From an uncultured cyanobacterium (GTDB lineage: Bacteria > Cyanobacteriota > Cyanobacteriia > CACIAM-69d), in assembly GCA_937894105.1 (NCBI GenBank), contig CALCTI010000414.1, forward strand, positions 1 to 12,748: 12,748 nucleotides of DNA. Direction: 5' to 3'. The notes under the pieces are model-generated. The model was not told the origin of the DNA, ran no database searches, and worked only from the letters and a program-made list of their open reading frames with translations. Shown in pieces: positions 1 through 7,462 of this stretch. Position 1 is the first letter of the stretch; each line of letters begins with the position of its first letter. The position numbers and the translations under genes were made by a program.

Positions 1-2
1 GG

Positions 3-92
3 GCTGAAACCCTCACGGCTCTTGACTTAGGGATTCAATTGATGGCAGCCCCTAGCCAGCTCATTCAATTTCACAAAAGAAGCGTTCTATAA
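3..92 (+). CDS. possible 3' fragment of an ORF entering from the left edge
   Basis: Frame 3 is open from the window edge to a TAA at 90-92 and encodes 29 residues, beginning AETLTALDLGIQLMAA. The composition is protein-like, and the frame would converge on the lipoprotein gene that ends at 164. No start is visible and I do not recognise a family. A frame this short can be open by chance, so this is only a candidate C-terminal tail of an upstream gene. Confidence 0.2.
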   Translation, partial: AETLTALDLGIQLMAAPSQLIQFHKRSVL

Positions 93-163
93 CACCAGCG
101 GTGAGGGACGAGAACTTGTAAGGTGCGTGAAAACACACCGTAAAAATTGCTGGTGACTTCCCA

Positions 164-661
164 TTAAGTCCCCCCGTCAGGGTTAAGCGCCGCCACTGTT
201 AAAGGCAGCACACGGGGTATATCCTCGGGGCGCAGCTCGCGATCGCCATACTCAAACCCCATCTCCATCATCAGGAACGTCAACTTACGCTCACTCTCGG
301 ACAACGCTTTGCACGCCACCGCAAACTTTTCGTCACCAATATCCAGGGCAATATCCTTCAACAATGCTCCAAACCCATAAGCACCGCCCCCGTCTGTCTG
401 GTCTCCCAGCTTAATTAGCTGCACCAACGCATCGCGATCGCCCGCCAAACTACGGTTGACCAGCGCCCCATAGTCCACCGGAATCAGTAAGTCGTTAAGC
501 TGACTTTGGGTTATGTCAGCAATGGGAATTTGAGACGGCGTTTTGGTGCCGTCACCACAGGCGGACAATCCCACACAGACCACCGCCATCACGGACACAA
601 TCTGCCCAATCTGCCGTTGCGAAACCCTAGCGAACCAACCGGCGATCGCCCGACTCTTCAT
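164..661 (-). CDS. small predicted lipoprotein, function unknown
   Basis: This encodes a 165-aa protein with a typical lipoprotein signal. Basic residues in the first 16 positions are followed by a hydrophobic stretch (about 18-31) and the lipobox LSAC, with the modified Cys at residue 35. The mature part is about 130 residues, acidic and probably helical, with no transmembrane segment and no catalytic motif I recognise; a GDRDAL-type segment and a GGGAYGFGALL segment stand out. I chose the ATG at 661 because later in-frame starts (V24, M25) would destroy the signal peptide, and because a GGAG lies 7 nt upstream. That start and its ribosome site lie inside the 3' end of hemA, giving a 35-bp overlap in a different frame, so co-transcription and translational coupling with hemA are likely. 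The role is unknown. Inference: a membrane-anchored protein exported across the inner membrane. Confidence 0.62.
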   Translation of the reverse strand: MKSRAIAGWFARVSQRQIGQIVSVMAVVCVGLSACGDGTKTPSQIPIADITQSQLNDLLIPVDYGALVNRSLAGDRDALVQLIKLGDQTDGGGAYGFGALLKDIALDIGDEKFAVACKALSESERKLTFLMMEMGFEYGDRELRPEDIPRVLPLTVAALNPDGGT

Positions 662-1934
662 CTAACGGCTCCAGATTAAATAGGGTGTGCAACGTAACCA
701 TCGCCTGCCGTCGCGCCTCCACATCTTGCTGCGCCCGAAGCTGCACCATCGGGTCGTGGAGAATCTTATTGACAATACCGCGGCTCAACGCCTCAATAGT
801 TTCCTGCTGTTTTTTCCCAAACTCTGACCCCAAGCGCGACAACGCCTTCTCCAATTCCTGCTCGCGAATGGTTTCCACCTTTTGACGCAGGCAGTTAATA
901 GTGGAAACCGTTTCTAGCGATCGCCACCACATTTCAAATGCTGCGACCTCCTCTTCCAACAGCGCCTCCGCCTCCAGCGCCATGCGTCGCCGGCTGGCAT
1001 GGTTTTGGGCCACCACCTCTTTCAAATCATCCACATCAAACGCCTGTACCCCATCAATTTCCTTCACATCCGCCGCCACATTGCGAGGTACCGAAATATC
1101 AAACAGCATCATGGACTGTCCCGGCTTCAACACTGGCTCCAGACGCGCCCGGTCCACAATGGGCTCCGTGGCCGACGTGCTAGTAAACACTAAATCCGCC
1201 GTCGCCAAGGTATTCATCATATTTTGCAAGGGGTGCAAGCTCAGGTCTGCCTCCTTAAACCGCGCCGCCAACTCCTCTGCCCGGGCTAGCGATCGATTCA
1301 AAATGGCGATTTTTCCCGCCCCTTTCGAAATCAAATGTTGCACCAGTAAGCGCGACATTTTGCCCGCTCCCACAATGGCAATGGAACAGTTAGACAACTC
1401 GGGCACCTTAATCAGCGCCAATTCCACGGCCGCTGAGCTGATAGATACAGCTCCGGTACCGATACTGGTCTCCGTCCGCACCCGCTTTCCGGCGGTAATG
1501 GCTTGCTTAAACAGGCGATTCAATAGCCGCCCGATGCCCTTATGCTTTTGCCCCTGTTTGTGGGTAGTTTTCACCTGGGCTAGAATCTGCCCTTCGCCAA
1601 GAACTAAGCTATCCAGCCCTGCGGCCACTCGCATTAGGTGGGTGATGGCATCTTGGCGCAGCAGGATAAATAGGTGCTGGCGCAGGGCATCAACGGACAA
1701 TTTGCCTCGCTCCGCCAAGAACTCCGACACTTCTCGAATTCCCTGCTCCGAATTTGAGCTAACAAAATAAATTTCCAGACGGTTACAGGTGCTTAAAATT
1801 GCCACCTCCTCCACGTGGGAGCAGTTCAGAAGCTGGGCGATCGCCTCCTGCAGGTCAGGCTCAGGAATGCTTAAACGCTCACGCACCTCAACCGCCGCCG
1901 TCTTATGGCTCAATCCGATAACAGTAATACTCAT
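627..1934 (-). CDS. hemA: glutamyl-tRNA reductase
   Basis: This cytoplasmic enzyme reduces glutamyl-tRNA(Glu) to glutamate-1-semialdehyde with NADPH. It is the committed step of C5-pathway tetrapyrrole synthesis (heme, chlorophyll, bilins). The 435-aa protein starts MSITVIGLSHKTA. The nucleophilic Cys is C50 in the STCNR motif and the conserved His is H99. The AGLDSLVLGEGQIL signature follows, then the NADPH-binding GAGKMS at 189-194, and a helical dimerisation domain fills the C-terminal third. Length and motifs are full and normal. The ATG at 1934 gives the canonical N-terminus, although no strong Shine-Dalgarno precedes it. The last residues (roughly after LFNLE) are charged and overlap the start of the downstream lipoprotein gene by 35 bp. 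The upstream neighbour glpX is on the same strand but about 440 bp away, behind a probable terminator, so hemA probably has its own promoter. Confidence 0.97.
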   Translation of the reverse strand: MSITVIGLSHKTAAVEVRERLSIPEPDLQEAIAQLLNCSHVEEVAILSTCNRLEIYFVSSNSEQGIREVSEFLAERGKLSVDALRQHLFILLRQDAITHLMRVAAGLDSLVLGEGQILAQVKTTHKQGQKHKGIGRLLNRLFKQAITAGKRVRTETSIGTGAVSISSAAVELALIKVPELSNCSIAIVGAGKMSRLLVQHLISKGAGKIAILNRSLARAEELAARFKEADLSLHPLQNMMNTLATADLVFTSTSATEPIVDRARLEPVLKPGQSMMLFDISVPRNVAADVKEIDGVQAFDVDDLKEVVAQNHASRRRMALEAEALLEEEVAAFEMWWRSLETVSTINCLRQKVETIREQELEKALSRLGSEFGKKQQETIEALSRGIVNKILHDPMVQLRAQQDVEARRQAMVTLHTLFNLEPLDEESGDRRLVR

Positions 1935-2119
1935 CGTTTACAGAGATGTAAAAAACTGGCAGTAAAAATCACAAAAGCTGGTGGCAAGGTCGGCGACAAA
2001 GTTGATGATAAAAATTTCGGAGCCAATGTAGGCTACTTATCAACCACCACCACCTTAAAAATGATCCCCGAGCCTCACCAACCCAGGGGATTTTCCACAG
2101 AAAACTTAGCAAAGTAGAA

Positions 2120-2148
2120 ATATTAGGATAATTTTAGAGGCACTTTAA
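2120..2148 (-). promoter_or_regulatory. possible sigma-70-type promoter for hemA
   Basis: Read on the minus strand, TTAAAG (2148-2143) is followed after exactly 17 nt by TAATAT (2125-2120). That is an imperfect but well-spaced -35/-10 pair. It would give a leader of about 180 nt before the hemA ATG. AT-rich DNA makes such matches common, so this is only a candidate. Confidence 0.25.
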
Positions 2149-2210
2149 CTATCGGTTCCACAGAGCCAGGCAACGAAAATTTCAAGCCTGCGAAACACTC
2201 AAAGTTACTA

Positions 2211-2261
2211 AAAATGAGTCTGAAAACGCTAGCCTAAACACCAGCATTTCAGACTCATTTT
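2211..2261. repeat. 15-bp perfect inverted repeat
   Basis: The arms AAAATGAGTCTGAAA (2211-2225) and TTTCAGACTCATTTT (2247-2261) are perfectly complementary and flank a 21-nt loop. The arms end in A or T runs on both strands, so the structure could act as a bidirectional or backup terminator in the glpX-hemA gap. It could also be a copy of a small dispersed repeat or a regulator site. Sequence alone does not decide. Confidence 0.7.
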
Positions 2262-2269
2262 GAACATTA

Positions 2270-2333
2270 AAAAAATAATGCTTGGGATACCAGGTAGCGC
2301 AGGACCTATGGACTTACGATTCCTGGTGCTACC
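2270..2333 (-). terminator. probable rho-independent terminator of glpX
   Basis: On the minus strand, starting 41 nt after the glpX stop, an 11-bp stem is formed by 2333-2322 and 2303-2293. It contains one G-U pair and one bulged base, and its core is GGTAGC/GCTACC. A T-rich run (ATTATTTTTTT) follows at about 2279-2270. The T-run is offset about a dozen bases from the stem, which lowers confidence. Confidence 0.5.
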
Positions 2334-2373
2334 CATTTCACCTAACTCGCTAGCGCCGATTAATTTAATCGAA

Positions 2374-3411
2374 CTAGTTCAGTTGTAAGGAACTCACCTC
2401 ATCTCCAATGTGGATCGTGTCCACAAAGCGGGCGGTCCGAGACTGGCTAGAAATAACCAAGCTTTGGGTGCGAGCGCCCCCGTGGAAATAGCGAACGCCT
2501 TCCATCAACGTTCCTGGCGTGATTCCGCAGGCAGCAAACAACACCGTTTTACCAGAGGCCAGCTCTTCAGCGGTGTAAGCGCGGTCCGGTTCGGTAATTC
2601 CCATTTCCGTCAACCGTGCCAAGTTGCCCTCTTTGCTTTCGCCAATAAGGCCAGTTTTCACGACTTCAGGGTCGTAAATAAGTTGTCCCTGGAAGTGACC
2701 GCCTAGGCAACGCATTGCGGCGGCTGAAATAACGCCCTCAGGAGCTGCACCGATTCCCATCAATGCGTGGATATTGGTCCCCGAAAAGGCACAGGAGATC
2801 GCTGCGGATACGTCACCGTCGCTAATCAGGCGCACGCGGGCACCGGCATCGCGAATTTCTTGGATGAGTTCCTTGTGGCGCGATCGATCCATCACCACCA
2901 CCACTAATTCCTCAACGGTGCGGTTAAGACACTCAGCAATGATCTTTAGGTTTTCGGTCGCTGACTTGTTGATATCAACTTTGCCTCGCGCCGCCGGAGG
3001 AGCTGCTAGCTTCTTCATGTAAAAATCCGGAGCGTTAAACAGCCCGCCTTTTTCAGCGATCGCCAGCACTGCCATAGAGCCATTTTGGCCGTAGGCAACT
3101 AGGTTGGTGCCTTCGCAAGGATCCACTGCAATGTCGATTTCCAGTAACTCTTCCGGATTGCATACATCCTTAGCGTCGGGCTGGGTACAAATTCCAACTT
3201 CTTCACCGATGTAGAGCATCGGCGCGTCGTCCCGTTCACCTTCGCCAATTACAATCCGACCGCGCATATGAATTTTGTTCATCCGCTCGCGCATTGCTTC
3301 TACGGCCACTTGGTCAGCGATATCTTTCTCACCTTTACCCATCCACCGGGCAGAGGCGATCGCCGCTTGCTCGACTACCTCAATAATTTCCAAACCGAGG
3401 GTGCTTTCCAC
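2374..3411 (-). CDS. glpX: fructose-1,6-/sedoheptulose-1,7-bisphosphatase, class II
   Basis: This is the class II (GlpX-type) phosphatase. In cyanobacteria it dephosphorylates both fructose-1,6- and sedoheptulose-1,7-bisphosphate in the Calvin cycle, in the cytoplasm. The reading frame extends to a TTG at 3441, but I place the start at the GTG at 3411. A GGAGG sits 9 nt upstream of that GTG, and the resulting 345-aa protein starts at ESTLGLEIIEVVEQA, the family's usual N-terminus and length. Visible motifs are GEGERDD at 57-63, the metal/phosphate motif DPCEGT at 97-102, MDRSRH in the middle, and GIGAAPEGV. Cys75 and Cys99, discussed for redox behaviour in a characterised cyanobacterial homologue, are both present. 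The gene appears monocistronic, with a hairpin after the stop and the porin terminator upstream. It is complete, with nothing unusual beyond the GTG start. Confidence 0.95.
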   Translation of the reverse strand: MESTLGLEIIEVVEQAAIASARWMGKGEKDIADQVAVEAMRERMNKIHMRGRIVIGEGERDDAPMLYIGEEVGICTQPDAKDVCNPEELLEIDIAVDPCEGTNLVAYGQNGSMAVLAIAEKGGLFNAPDFYMKKLAAPPAARGKVDINKSATENLKIIAECLNRTVEELVVVVMDRSRHKELIQEIRDAGARVRLISDGDVSAAISCAFSGTNIHALMGIGAAPEGVISAAAMRCLGGHFQGQLIYDPEVVKTGLIGESKEGNLARLTEMGITEPDRAYTAEELASGKTVLFAACGITPGTLMEGVRYFHGGARTQSLVISSQSRTARFVDTIHIGDEVSSLQLN

Positions 3412-3713
3412 TAACTTTGGCCTCCAAGTTCTTGCCAACAACTGCCTATAGGCGGCGCGATTTGCGCGTTTCAGTTTTCAAGTCTATCAAAGGGCGGTCA
3501 TTCCACAGCGATTGACCAAGGCAACGTAACGTTTCAACTTAAAGCCCTTCAGTAAAAGTCTCAAACAGCGTTACATAAGAAAAAAACGCCGGAATTCCCA
3601 ACGTACAGAAGAGAATTCCAGCGTCTTTTCAGTAAGGGCAACCTTAACAGCTTTTCCTTTTAAGCTGCCTCAACCACCCACTGTTAGTTGACTATCAAGG
3701 GTTTAAGCCCTTC
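3412..3713. other. intergenic region between porin and glpX
   Basis: This 302-bp gap carries the porin terminator (3579-3624) and the leader of glpX. The leader includes the GGAGG ribosome site (3421-3425), a 10-bp palindrome GCCTATAGGC (3444-3453) and a short GCGC-gattt-GCGC stem just beyond it. I see no gene and no confident promoter. Confidence 0.55.
3579..3624 (-). terminator. rho-independent terminator of the porin gene
   Basis: On the minus strand the stem ACGCTGGAATTC (3624-3613) pairs with GAATTCCGGCGT (3597-3586). This is 12 bp with one G-U pair and a 15-nt loop, followed at once by TTTTTTCTT. It lies about 90 nt after the porin stop codon. This is the clearest intrinsic terminator in the window. 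Confidence 0.85.
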
Positions 3714-5342
3714 TTAGAACACGAAGGTCGTGCGTAAGGTACCGATTACTACGTCATCATTGTCATTGTCCTGGTTGGGATTAAACTGCCAAATGATTCC
3801 AGGAGTAATGGAAATGAAGTCGTTGATCTGATACTTGTAAAACGCTTCCAGGTGGAAAGGAATATCGGAATCAAAGCCATCGTCATCGATTTCGGTAACG
3901 TAAGGCTGAGCACCGAAGAACAGACCACCCAAGCTACCCTCTTTGCCCAGGTCAGGCAACGCCAAACCTAAAGCATAGTAAAGGATGTCGGCATCATCGA
4001 AATCATCATTTGTAGTGGAATCGATGCTGGTGTAGCCAAAGAAGCCCGTTAGTGCAACCTTGGGGCTGAACTGATAGTAGCCCTGAACACCAACGGAATT
4101 GGTGCTGACGGGATCAGTTTTGGGACCATTGTTTGCCAGGAAAGTACCGGTGAAACCGTTACCAAAGCCGGCGTTGTCAAAACCAAACTCTCCCTCGCCA
4201 AAGTAAGCGTGGTTGAAGGGTACACCCAAGCCCAAGCGACTGTCATCAGACACATAGGTCAACTGAGCAGCGGCAGAATAGTTGCCGTTAAATAAGCCAG
4301 CCCCTTCGCTGGGGTCAGCACCTTCGCCAGCCAAGTAACCAACGCCGAAGGTCAAGTTATCGTTAAAGGAGTAGTTCACACCAATACCGGCACCACCACC
4401 AAGACGATAGATGGGGCTACGTTGGGCAAAGGCAGAAAGGGAACCGCTACCACCGTCGAAGTCCTCGAAGTAAGGGCTTAGGGTGTTGAACTGGTCATCC
4501 CAAATACCAGCATTACCAGACAAGATAAAGTACAGCTTGTCACCGACGGGGAACTGATACTGCAAAGTATCCAAGGTGAAGGTGTTACCAGTGTCGCCGA
4601 ACACTTGACTGGTCAGCGTGGTCTCGCCGTTTGCACCGAAGGACACCGCATTACCCACCTGAAGACGGGTGATTAGGATATCATCGCCAGTGAAGCTGGT
4701 GTTGAAGTTTAGACGGGTCCGCTGTTGGAGCACCACCTGCTCACTGTCATCGCCGAAATCACTGTCGTCGCCGGAGCTGGCAGCAGCAAGGCTAAAGATA
4801 ACCTCACCGGTCAGCTTGGTGGTGGTGGAAAACTGGGTCTTTTCTAGGAAGGAAACACGACCTTCCAAGCTGTCCACACGACCCCGCAAGGTGGCAAGCT
4901 CAGTAGCAAATTCTTCTTGTAGACGAGATAGCACTTCCAAGTCAGCTTTGCTAGCCAAGGGAGCTGTTGATGCGGCAATTAGCTCATTGACACGCTCTAG
5001 ACAAGCATTCAAGCCGGCGGCAAACTCGTAACGAGTCATGGCGCGGTTACCGCGGTAAGTTCCGTCAGGATAACCGGCGATGCAGCCGTAGCGCTCCACT
5101 AGGGACTGAAGTGCCTGAAATGCCCAGTCAGTGGGACTTACGTCGGACAGTTGAGATACGGAGGTGACTTGATCCACCTGGGAACGCCCGCTCCCTTCCA
5201 GACCGTATTGATTAAGCTGATCCAGGTTATCTAAGGAGGAAACCTGGGTGGTAACAGGGGTTTCTGCAAATGCAGCAGATCCCAAAATCATTCCAGCTAG
5301 CGCCGGAGTTGCCAATAAGGCTTTTAACAGGGTTTTAGACAT
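3714..5342 (-). CDS. SLH-domain outer-membrane porin (OprB/Som, 'iron uptake porin' type)
   Basis: This is a cyanobacterial outer-membrane channel protein. From the ATG at 5342 it has 542 residues: a signal peptide ending AFA (about 1-26), a short linker, and one SLH domain (about 65-120, with SPTDWAFQALQSLVERYGCIAGYPDGT-like spacing and the MTRYEFAAGLN end). A coiled coil follows (about 130-170), then a long glycine- and aromatic-rich β-barrel ending in Phe (TTFVF), the usual outer-membrane signature. The SLH domain and coiled coil are thought to tie such porins to the cell wall. The frame continues upstream to a GTG at 5363, but the ATG is preferred. It is preceded by purine-rich GAGAGAG and directly followed by the signal sequence. 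Relatives are labelled OprB-like carbohydrate porins or iron-uptake porins, and the substrate cannot be read from sequence. The gene is monocistronic with its own strong terminator. Confidence 0.93.
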   Translation of the reverse strand: MSKTLLKALLATPALAGMILGSAAFAETPVTTQVSSLDNLDQLNQYGLEGSGRSQVDQVTSVSQLSDVSPTDWAFQALQSLVERYGCIAGYPDGTYRGNRAMTRYEFAAGLNACLERVNELIAASTAPLASKADLEVLSRLQEEFATELATLRGRVDSLEGRVSFLEKTQFSTTTKLTGEVIFSLAAASSGDDSDFGDDSEQVVLQQRTRLNFNTSFTGDDILITRLQVGNAVSFGANGETTLTSQVFGDTGNTFTLDTLQYQFPVGDKLYFILSGNAGIWDDQFNTLSPYFEDFDGGSGSLSAFAQRSPIYRLGGGAGIGVNYSFNDNLTFGVGYLAGEGADPSEGAGLFNGNYSAAAQLTYVSDDSRLGLGVPFNHAYFGEGEFGFDNAGFGNGFTGTFLANNGPKTDPVSTNSVGVQGYYQFSPKVALTGFFGYTSIDSTTNDDFDDADILYYALGLALPDLGKEGSLGGLFFGAQPYVTEIDDDGFDSDIPFHLEAFYKYQINDFISITPGIIWQFNPNQDNDNDDVVIGTLRTTFVF

Positions 5343-5523
5343 TATTCTCTCTCTTATCCTCACACCGTAGTTAAGGAGTAGTTTTTAGGGTTCACTCACG
5401 AAACTGACTGTTACGCTGCCACATTGTTTCTATGCTTTACGTCGCTGTCTGTTTTGAGTAGACCTAAACTTACACCACTACTGGCTACTTATATTATCAA
5501 AGATTTTCTAAAGCGTAAGGCTA

Positions 5524-5539
5524 TGACAATGAATTGTCA
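5524..5539. promoter_or_regulatory. candidate operator: TGACAAT-GA-ATTGTCA dyad
   Basis: This is a perfect 7-2-7 inverted repeat, TGACAAT GA ATTGTCA, 182 bp upstream of the porin ATG. Each half-site differs by one base from the TGATAAT half of Fur/Zur-family boxes. Those boxes have a 1-nt spacer, so the match is suggestive only. Control of an iron-type porin by a Fur-family protein would make sense, but this is inference. Confidence 0.35.
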
Positions 5540-5698
5540 GGGTTTGTCTGGTTTCACGCGATCGCCCGATTATTCTCTGAGAAACGGTATTTTTCGTGAC
5601 AGTTTTTCTAAAAGGTGTTCACCCTTTTTCTTGATTTACAACTGCCAGCATGGGGGGTGACAAGTTTCTGGTGTCCAGTTCTCCAGATCTTGTAATGC

Positions 5699-5754
5699 AG
5701 TGCTTGGGGTGAAGTGCTTGGGGGCTCAGTTGATATAAGTTGATCGTTGATATC
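5699..5754 (+). repeat. short direct repeats in the porin-hisD gap
   Basis: AGTGCTTGGGG occurs at 5699-5709 and again at 5713-5723, a 14-bp period. Just beyond, GTTGAT occurs at 5729, 5739 and 5746, twice extended to GTTGATAT. These could be direct-repeat binding sites for a response regulator or simple slippage products. No function is assigned. Confidence 0.45.
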
Positions 5755-6137
5755 AGGAGCACTTCTTCGATCTCTTCAGGATTTAATGAGGGCACTATGG
5801 TTCGACACTACCGCTTTGAGATTTCTGTTGAACGTTAGTTAGATCAAGGCGATTTAAGCCAAAGCTGCTTGAGTGTTATTCAGCAACACGCATTTATAGG
5901 GACAGAATCTATAATGAAGATGAAGCTAGAGGTTAGCTGTCTGGGTTGATTTGACTTTGCTGAAATTGCTCTTGAATGTTGGATTGGGAGCGATTCTCCG
6001 TAATGGCGAACTCAGTCGGTGCGGAACTCAGGCAGTAATTACGGTGGCGTTGCCCAGTGGCGATCGCCAAAAGCGGTAATAATTAGTTAAACGCTAGCTT
6101 TTACAGTCGGTTTGCCAGGCGAGGATGCCACAGCTTC

Positions 6138-7451
6138 ATGCTAGGGATTATTGAAAATTGGGACGATGCGCGAGCTGAATTAAAGCGGATTTGCGATCGC
6201 ACCCATGATGCCAGTGTCAGCGACCAAGAAGTAACGGTACGCCAGGTGCTGGAAGCTATCCACACCCGCGGAGATGAAGCTCTGCTGGAATTTACGGCGA
6301 AGTTCGATCAGGTTGAGCTAAAAGCAAGTCAGCTGAGGGTCACGGGGGCAGAGCTAGACGCGGCGTATCAGCAAGTGTCCCAAAAATTATTAAATGCGAT
6401 TCGTCGGGCCCAACAGCAAATTGAGGCTTTTCACCAAAAGCGGGTGCCTAAAAGCTGGGTCAGTTTTGAAGACAACGGTATTACCCTAGGCAAGCGTTAC
6501 ACAGCGGTGGATCGGGCGGGGCTTTATGTGCCGGGAGGACGGGCGTCCTATCCCAGCACGGTGTTGATGAATGCGGTGCCGGCAAAGGTGGCGGGAGTGG
6601 AGCGTATCGTAATGGCGACGCCGCCTTTGCCCGATGGATCCTTGAATGCGGCGGTGTTGGTTGCGGCTCAGGAGGCAGGCGTCAACGAGATTTATCGCAT
6701 GGGTGGCTCCCAGGCCGTGGCAGCGTTAGCTTACGGTACGGCGACGATTCCTAAGGTGGACGTGATTAGCGGACCAGGGAACATTTACGTCACCCTGGCG
6801 AAGCAGCTGGTGTATGGCACCGTGGGGATTGATTCCCTGGCAGGGCCGTCGGAGGTGCTGATTATTGCCGATTCCAGCGCTGACCCGGTGCATGTGGCGG
6901 CGGATTTGTTAGCCCAGGCGGAGCACGACCCGTTGGCTGCAGCGGTGTTGATTACCACTGACGGAGGGCTGGCTCGGGGCGTTGCTCAGCAGGTGGAAAA
7001 TCAGCTTGAGGGCCATCCGCGTCGTTTTGAAGCGGAAAAGTCCATTATTAATTTTGGCGCAGCGATCGTGGTGGAGACTCTGGAGCAGGCGGCAGAGTTG
7101 TCCAACCAGTTTGCACCGGAGCATTTGGAATTGGAGGTGGCAGAGCCGTGGGATTTGGTGCCCCTGATCCGTCATGCGGGAGCGATTTTCCTGGGGCACG
7201 CGACGCCGGAAGCGGTGGGGGACTATTTGGCAGGACCTAACCATACTTTGCCCACATCAGGCGCGGCGCGGTATGCCTCGGCATTAGGAGTGGAAACTTT
7301 TATGAAGTACTCTAGCTTGATTCAATATTCGGACCGGGCGTTGGCGGACGCATCCCAGGCGATTCAGGCGCTGGCTAATGCGGAGGGGCTGGTGTCCCAC
7401 TCTGAGTCGGTGAGGCTGCGATCGCCCGGTGAACTGGATCCAAATCAGTAG
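6138..7451 (+). CDS. hisD: histidinol dehydrogenase
   Basis: This enzyme catalyses the last two steps of histidine synthesis, oxidising L-histidinol to L-histidine with two NAD+ in the cytoplasm. The 437-aa length is normal. Zn and catalytic residues fall where expected: Gln260 and His263 in AQAEHD, the Glu328-His329 acid/base pair in APEHLEL, Asp362 in GDYLAGPNHTLPT, and His421 near the C-terminus. The GPGNIYVTLAK signature and the SLAGPSE motif are intact. The ATG at 6138 gives the usual N-terminus (LGIIENWDDARAELKRI). An ATG 14 bp upstream is out of frame and stops quickly. An 11-bp gap separates hisD from the helicase, so the two are probably co-transcribed. Some cyanobacteria have rpsT next to hisD; here the neighbour is a helicase. 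The coding sequence is noticeably GC-rich compared with the flanking intergenic DNA. Confidence 0.97.
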   Translation: MLGIIENWDDARAELKRICDRTHDASVSDQEVTVRQVLEAIHTRGDEALLEFTAKFDQVELKASQLRVTGAELDAAYQQVSQKLLNAIRRAQQQIEAFHQKRVPKSWVSFEDNGITLGKRYTAVDRAGLYVPGGRASYPSTVLMNAVPAKVAGVERIVMATPPLPDGSLNAAVLVAAQEAGVNEIYRMGGSQAVAALAYGTATIPKVDVISGPGNIYVTLAKQLVYGTVGIDSLAGPSEVLIIADSSADPVHVAADLLAQAEHDPLAAAVLITTDGGLARGVAQQVENQLEGHPRRFEAEKSIINFGAAIVVETLEQAAELSNQFAPEHLELEVAEPWDLVPLIRHAGAIFLGHATPEAVGDYLAGPNHTLPTSGAARYASALGVETFMKYSSLIQYSDRALADASQAIQALANAEGLVSHSESVRLRSPGELDPNQ

Positions 7452-7462
7452 GTCGCTGGACG

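Larger units (their letters stand above)
1935..2373. other. intergenic region between glpX and hemA
   Basis: This 439-bp AT-rich gap has no convincing gene. It holds the hairpin immediately downstream of glpX, a separate 15-bp perfect inverted repeat (2211-2261), and a possible hemA promoter (2120-2148). A 70-codon plus-strand ORF runs from within hemA into the gap, but it has no ribosome site and no recognisable domain and is not called. Confidence 0.6.
5343..6137. other. long divergent intergenic region between porin and hisD
   Basis: About 795 bp carries no convincing gene. It must contain the promoters of the porin (minus) and hisD (plus). I see a dyad at 5524-5539, two 14-bp-spaced copies of AGTGCTTGGGG (5699-5723), three GTTGAT repeats (5729-5754) and an isolated TATAAT (about 5911). 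A 78-codon plus ORF at 5424-5660 has no ribosome site or recognisable domain and is not called. No tRNA-like or known ncRNA structure is evident, but a small RNA or long leader could lie here unseen. Confidence 0.6.

Noticed and set aside
1..40. possible CRISPR repeat or IS end near GGGCTGAAACCCTC
   Set aside because: Only one copy is present, with no spacer-repeat periodicity and no partner inverted repeat in the window.
93..155. CACCAGC/GCTGGTG inverted repeat after the lipoprotein stop, considered as a terminator
   Set aside because: The arms are only 7 bp with a loop of about 50 nt and no T-run on the minus strand.
901..1770. 289-codon plus-strand ORF
   Set aside because: It lies wholly antisense to hemA, which has clear catalytic and NADPH-binding motifs. 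The ORF product is Ser/Arg-rich with no recognisable domain.
1905..2117. 70-codon plus-strand ORF starting inside hemA
   Set aside because: It overlaps the hemA start in antisense, has no ribosome site and no recognisable fold, and lies in the expected hemA promoter region.
3444..3453. 10-bp palindrome GCCTATAGGC in the glpX leader
   Set aside because: It is too short to be significant in a 12.7-kb window and has no neighbouring second site.
5424..5660. 78-codon plus-strand ORF in the porin-hisD gap
   Set aside because: It has no Shine-Dalgarno and a composition unlike a protein domain, and it sits over the expected porin promoter region.
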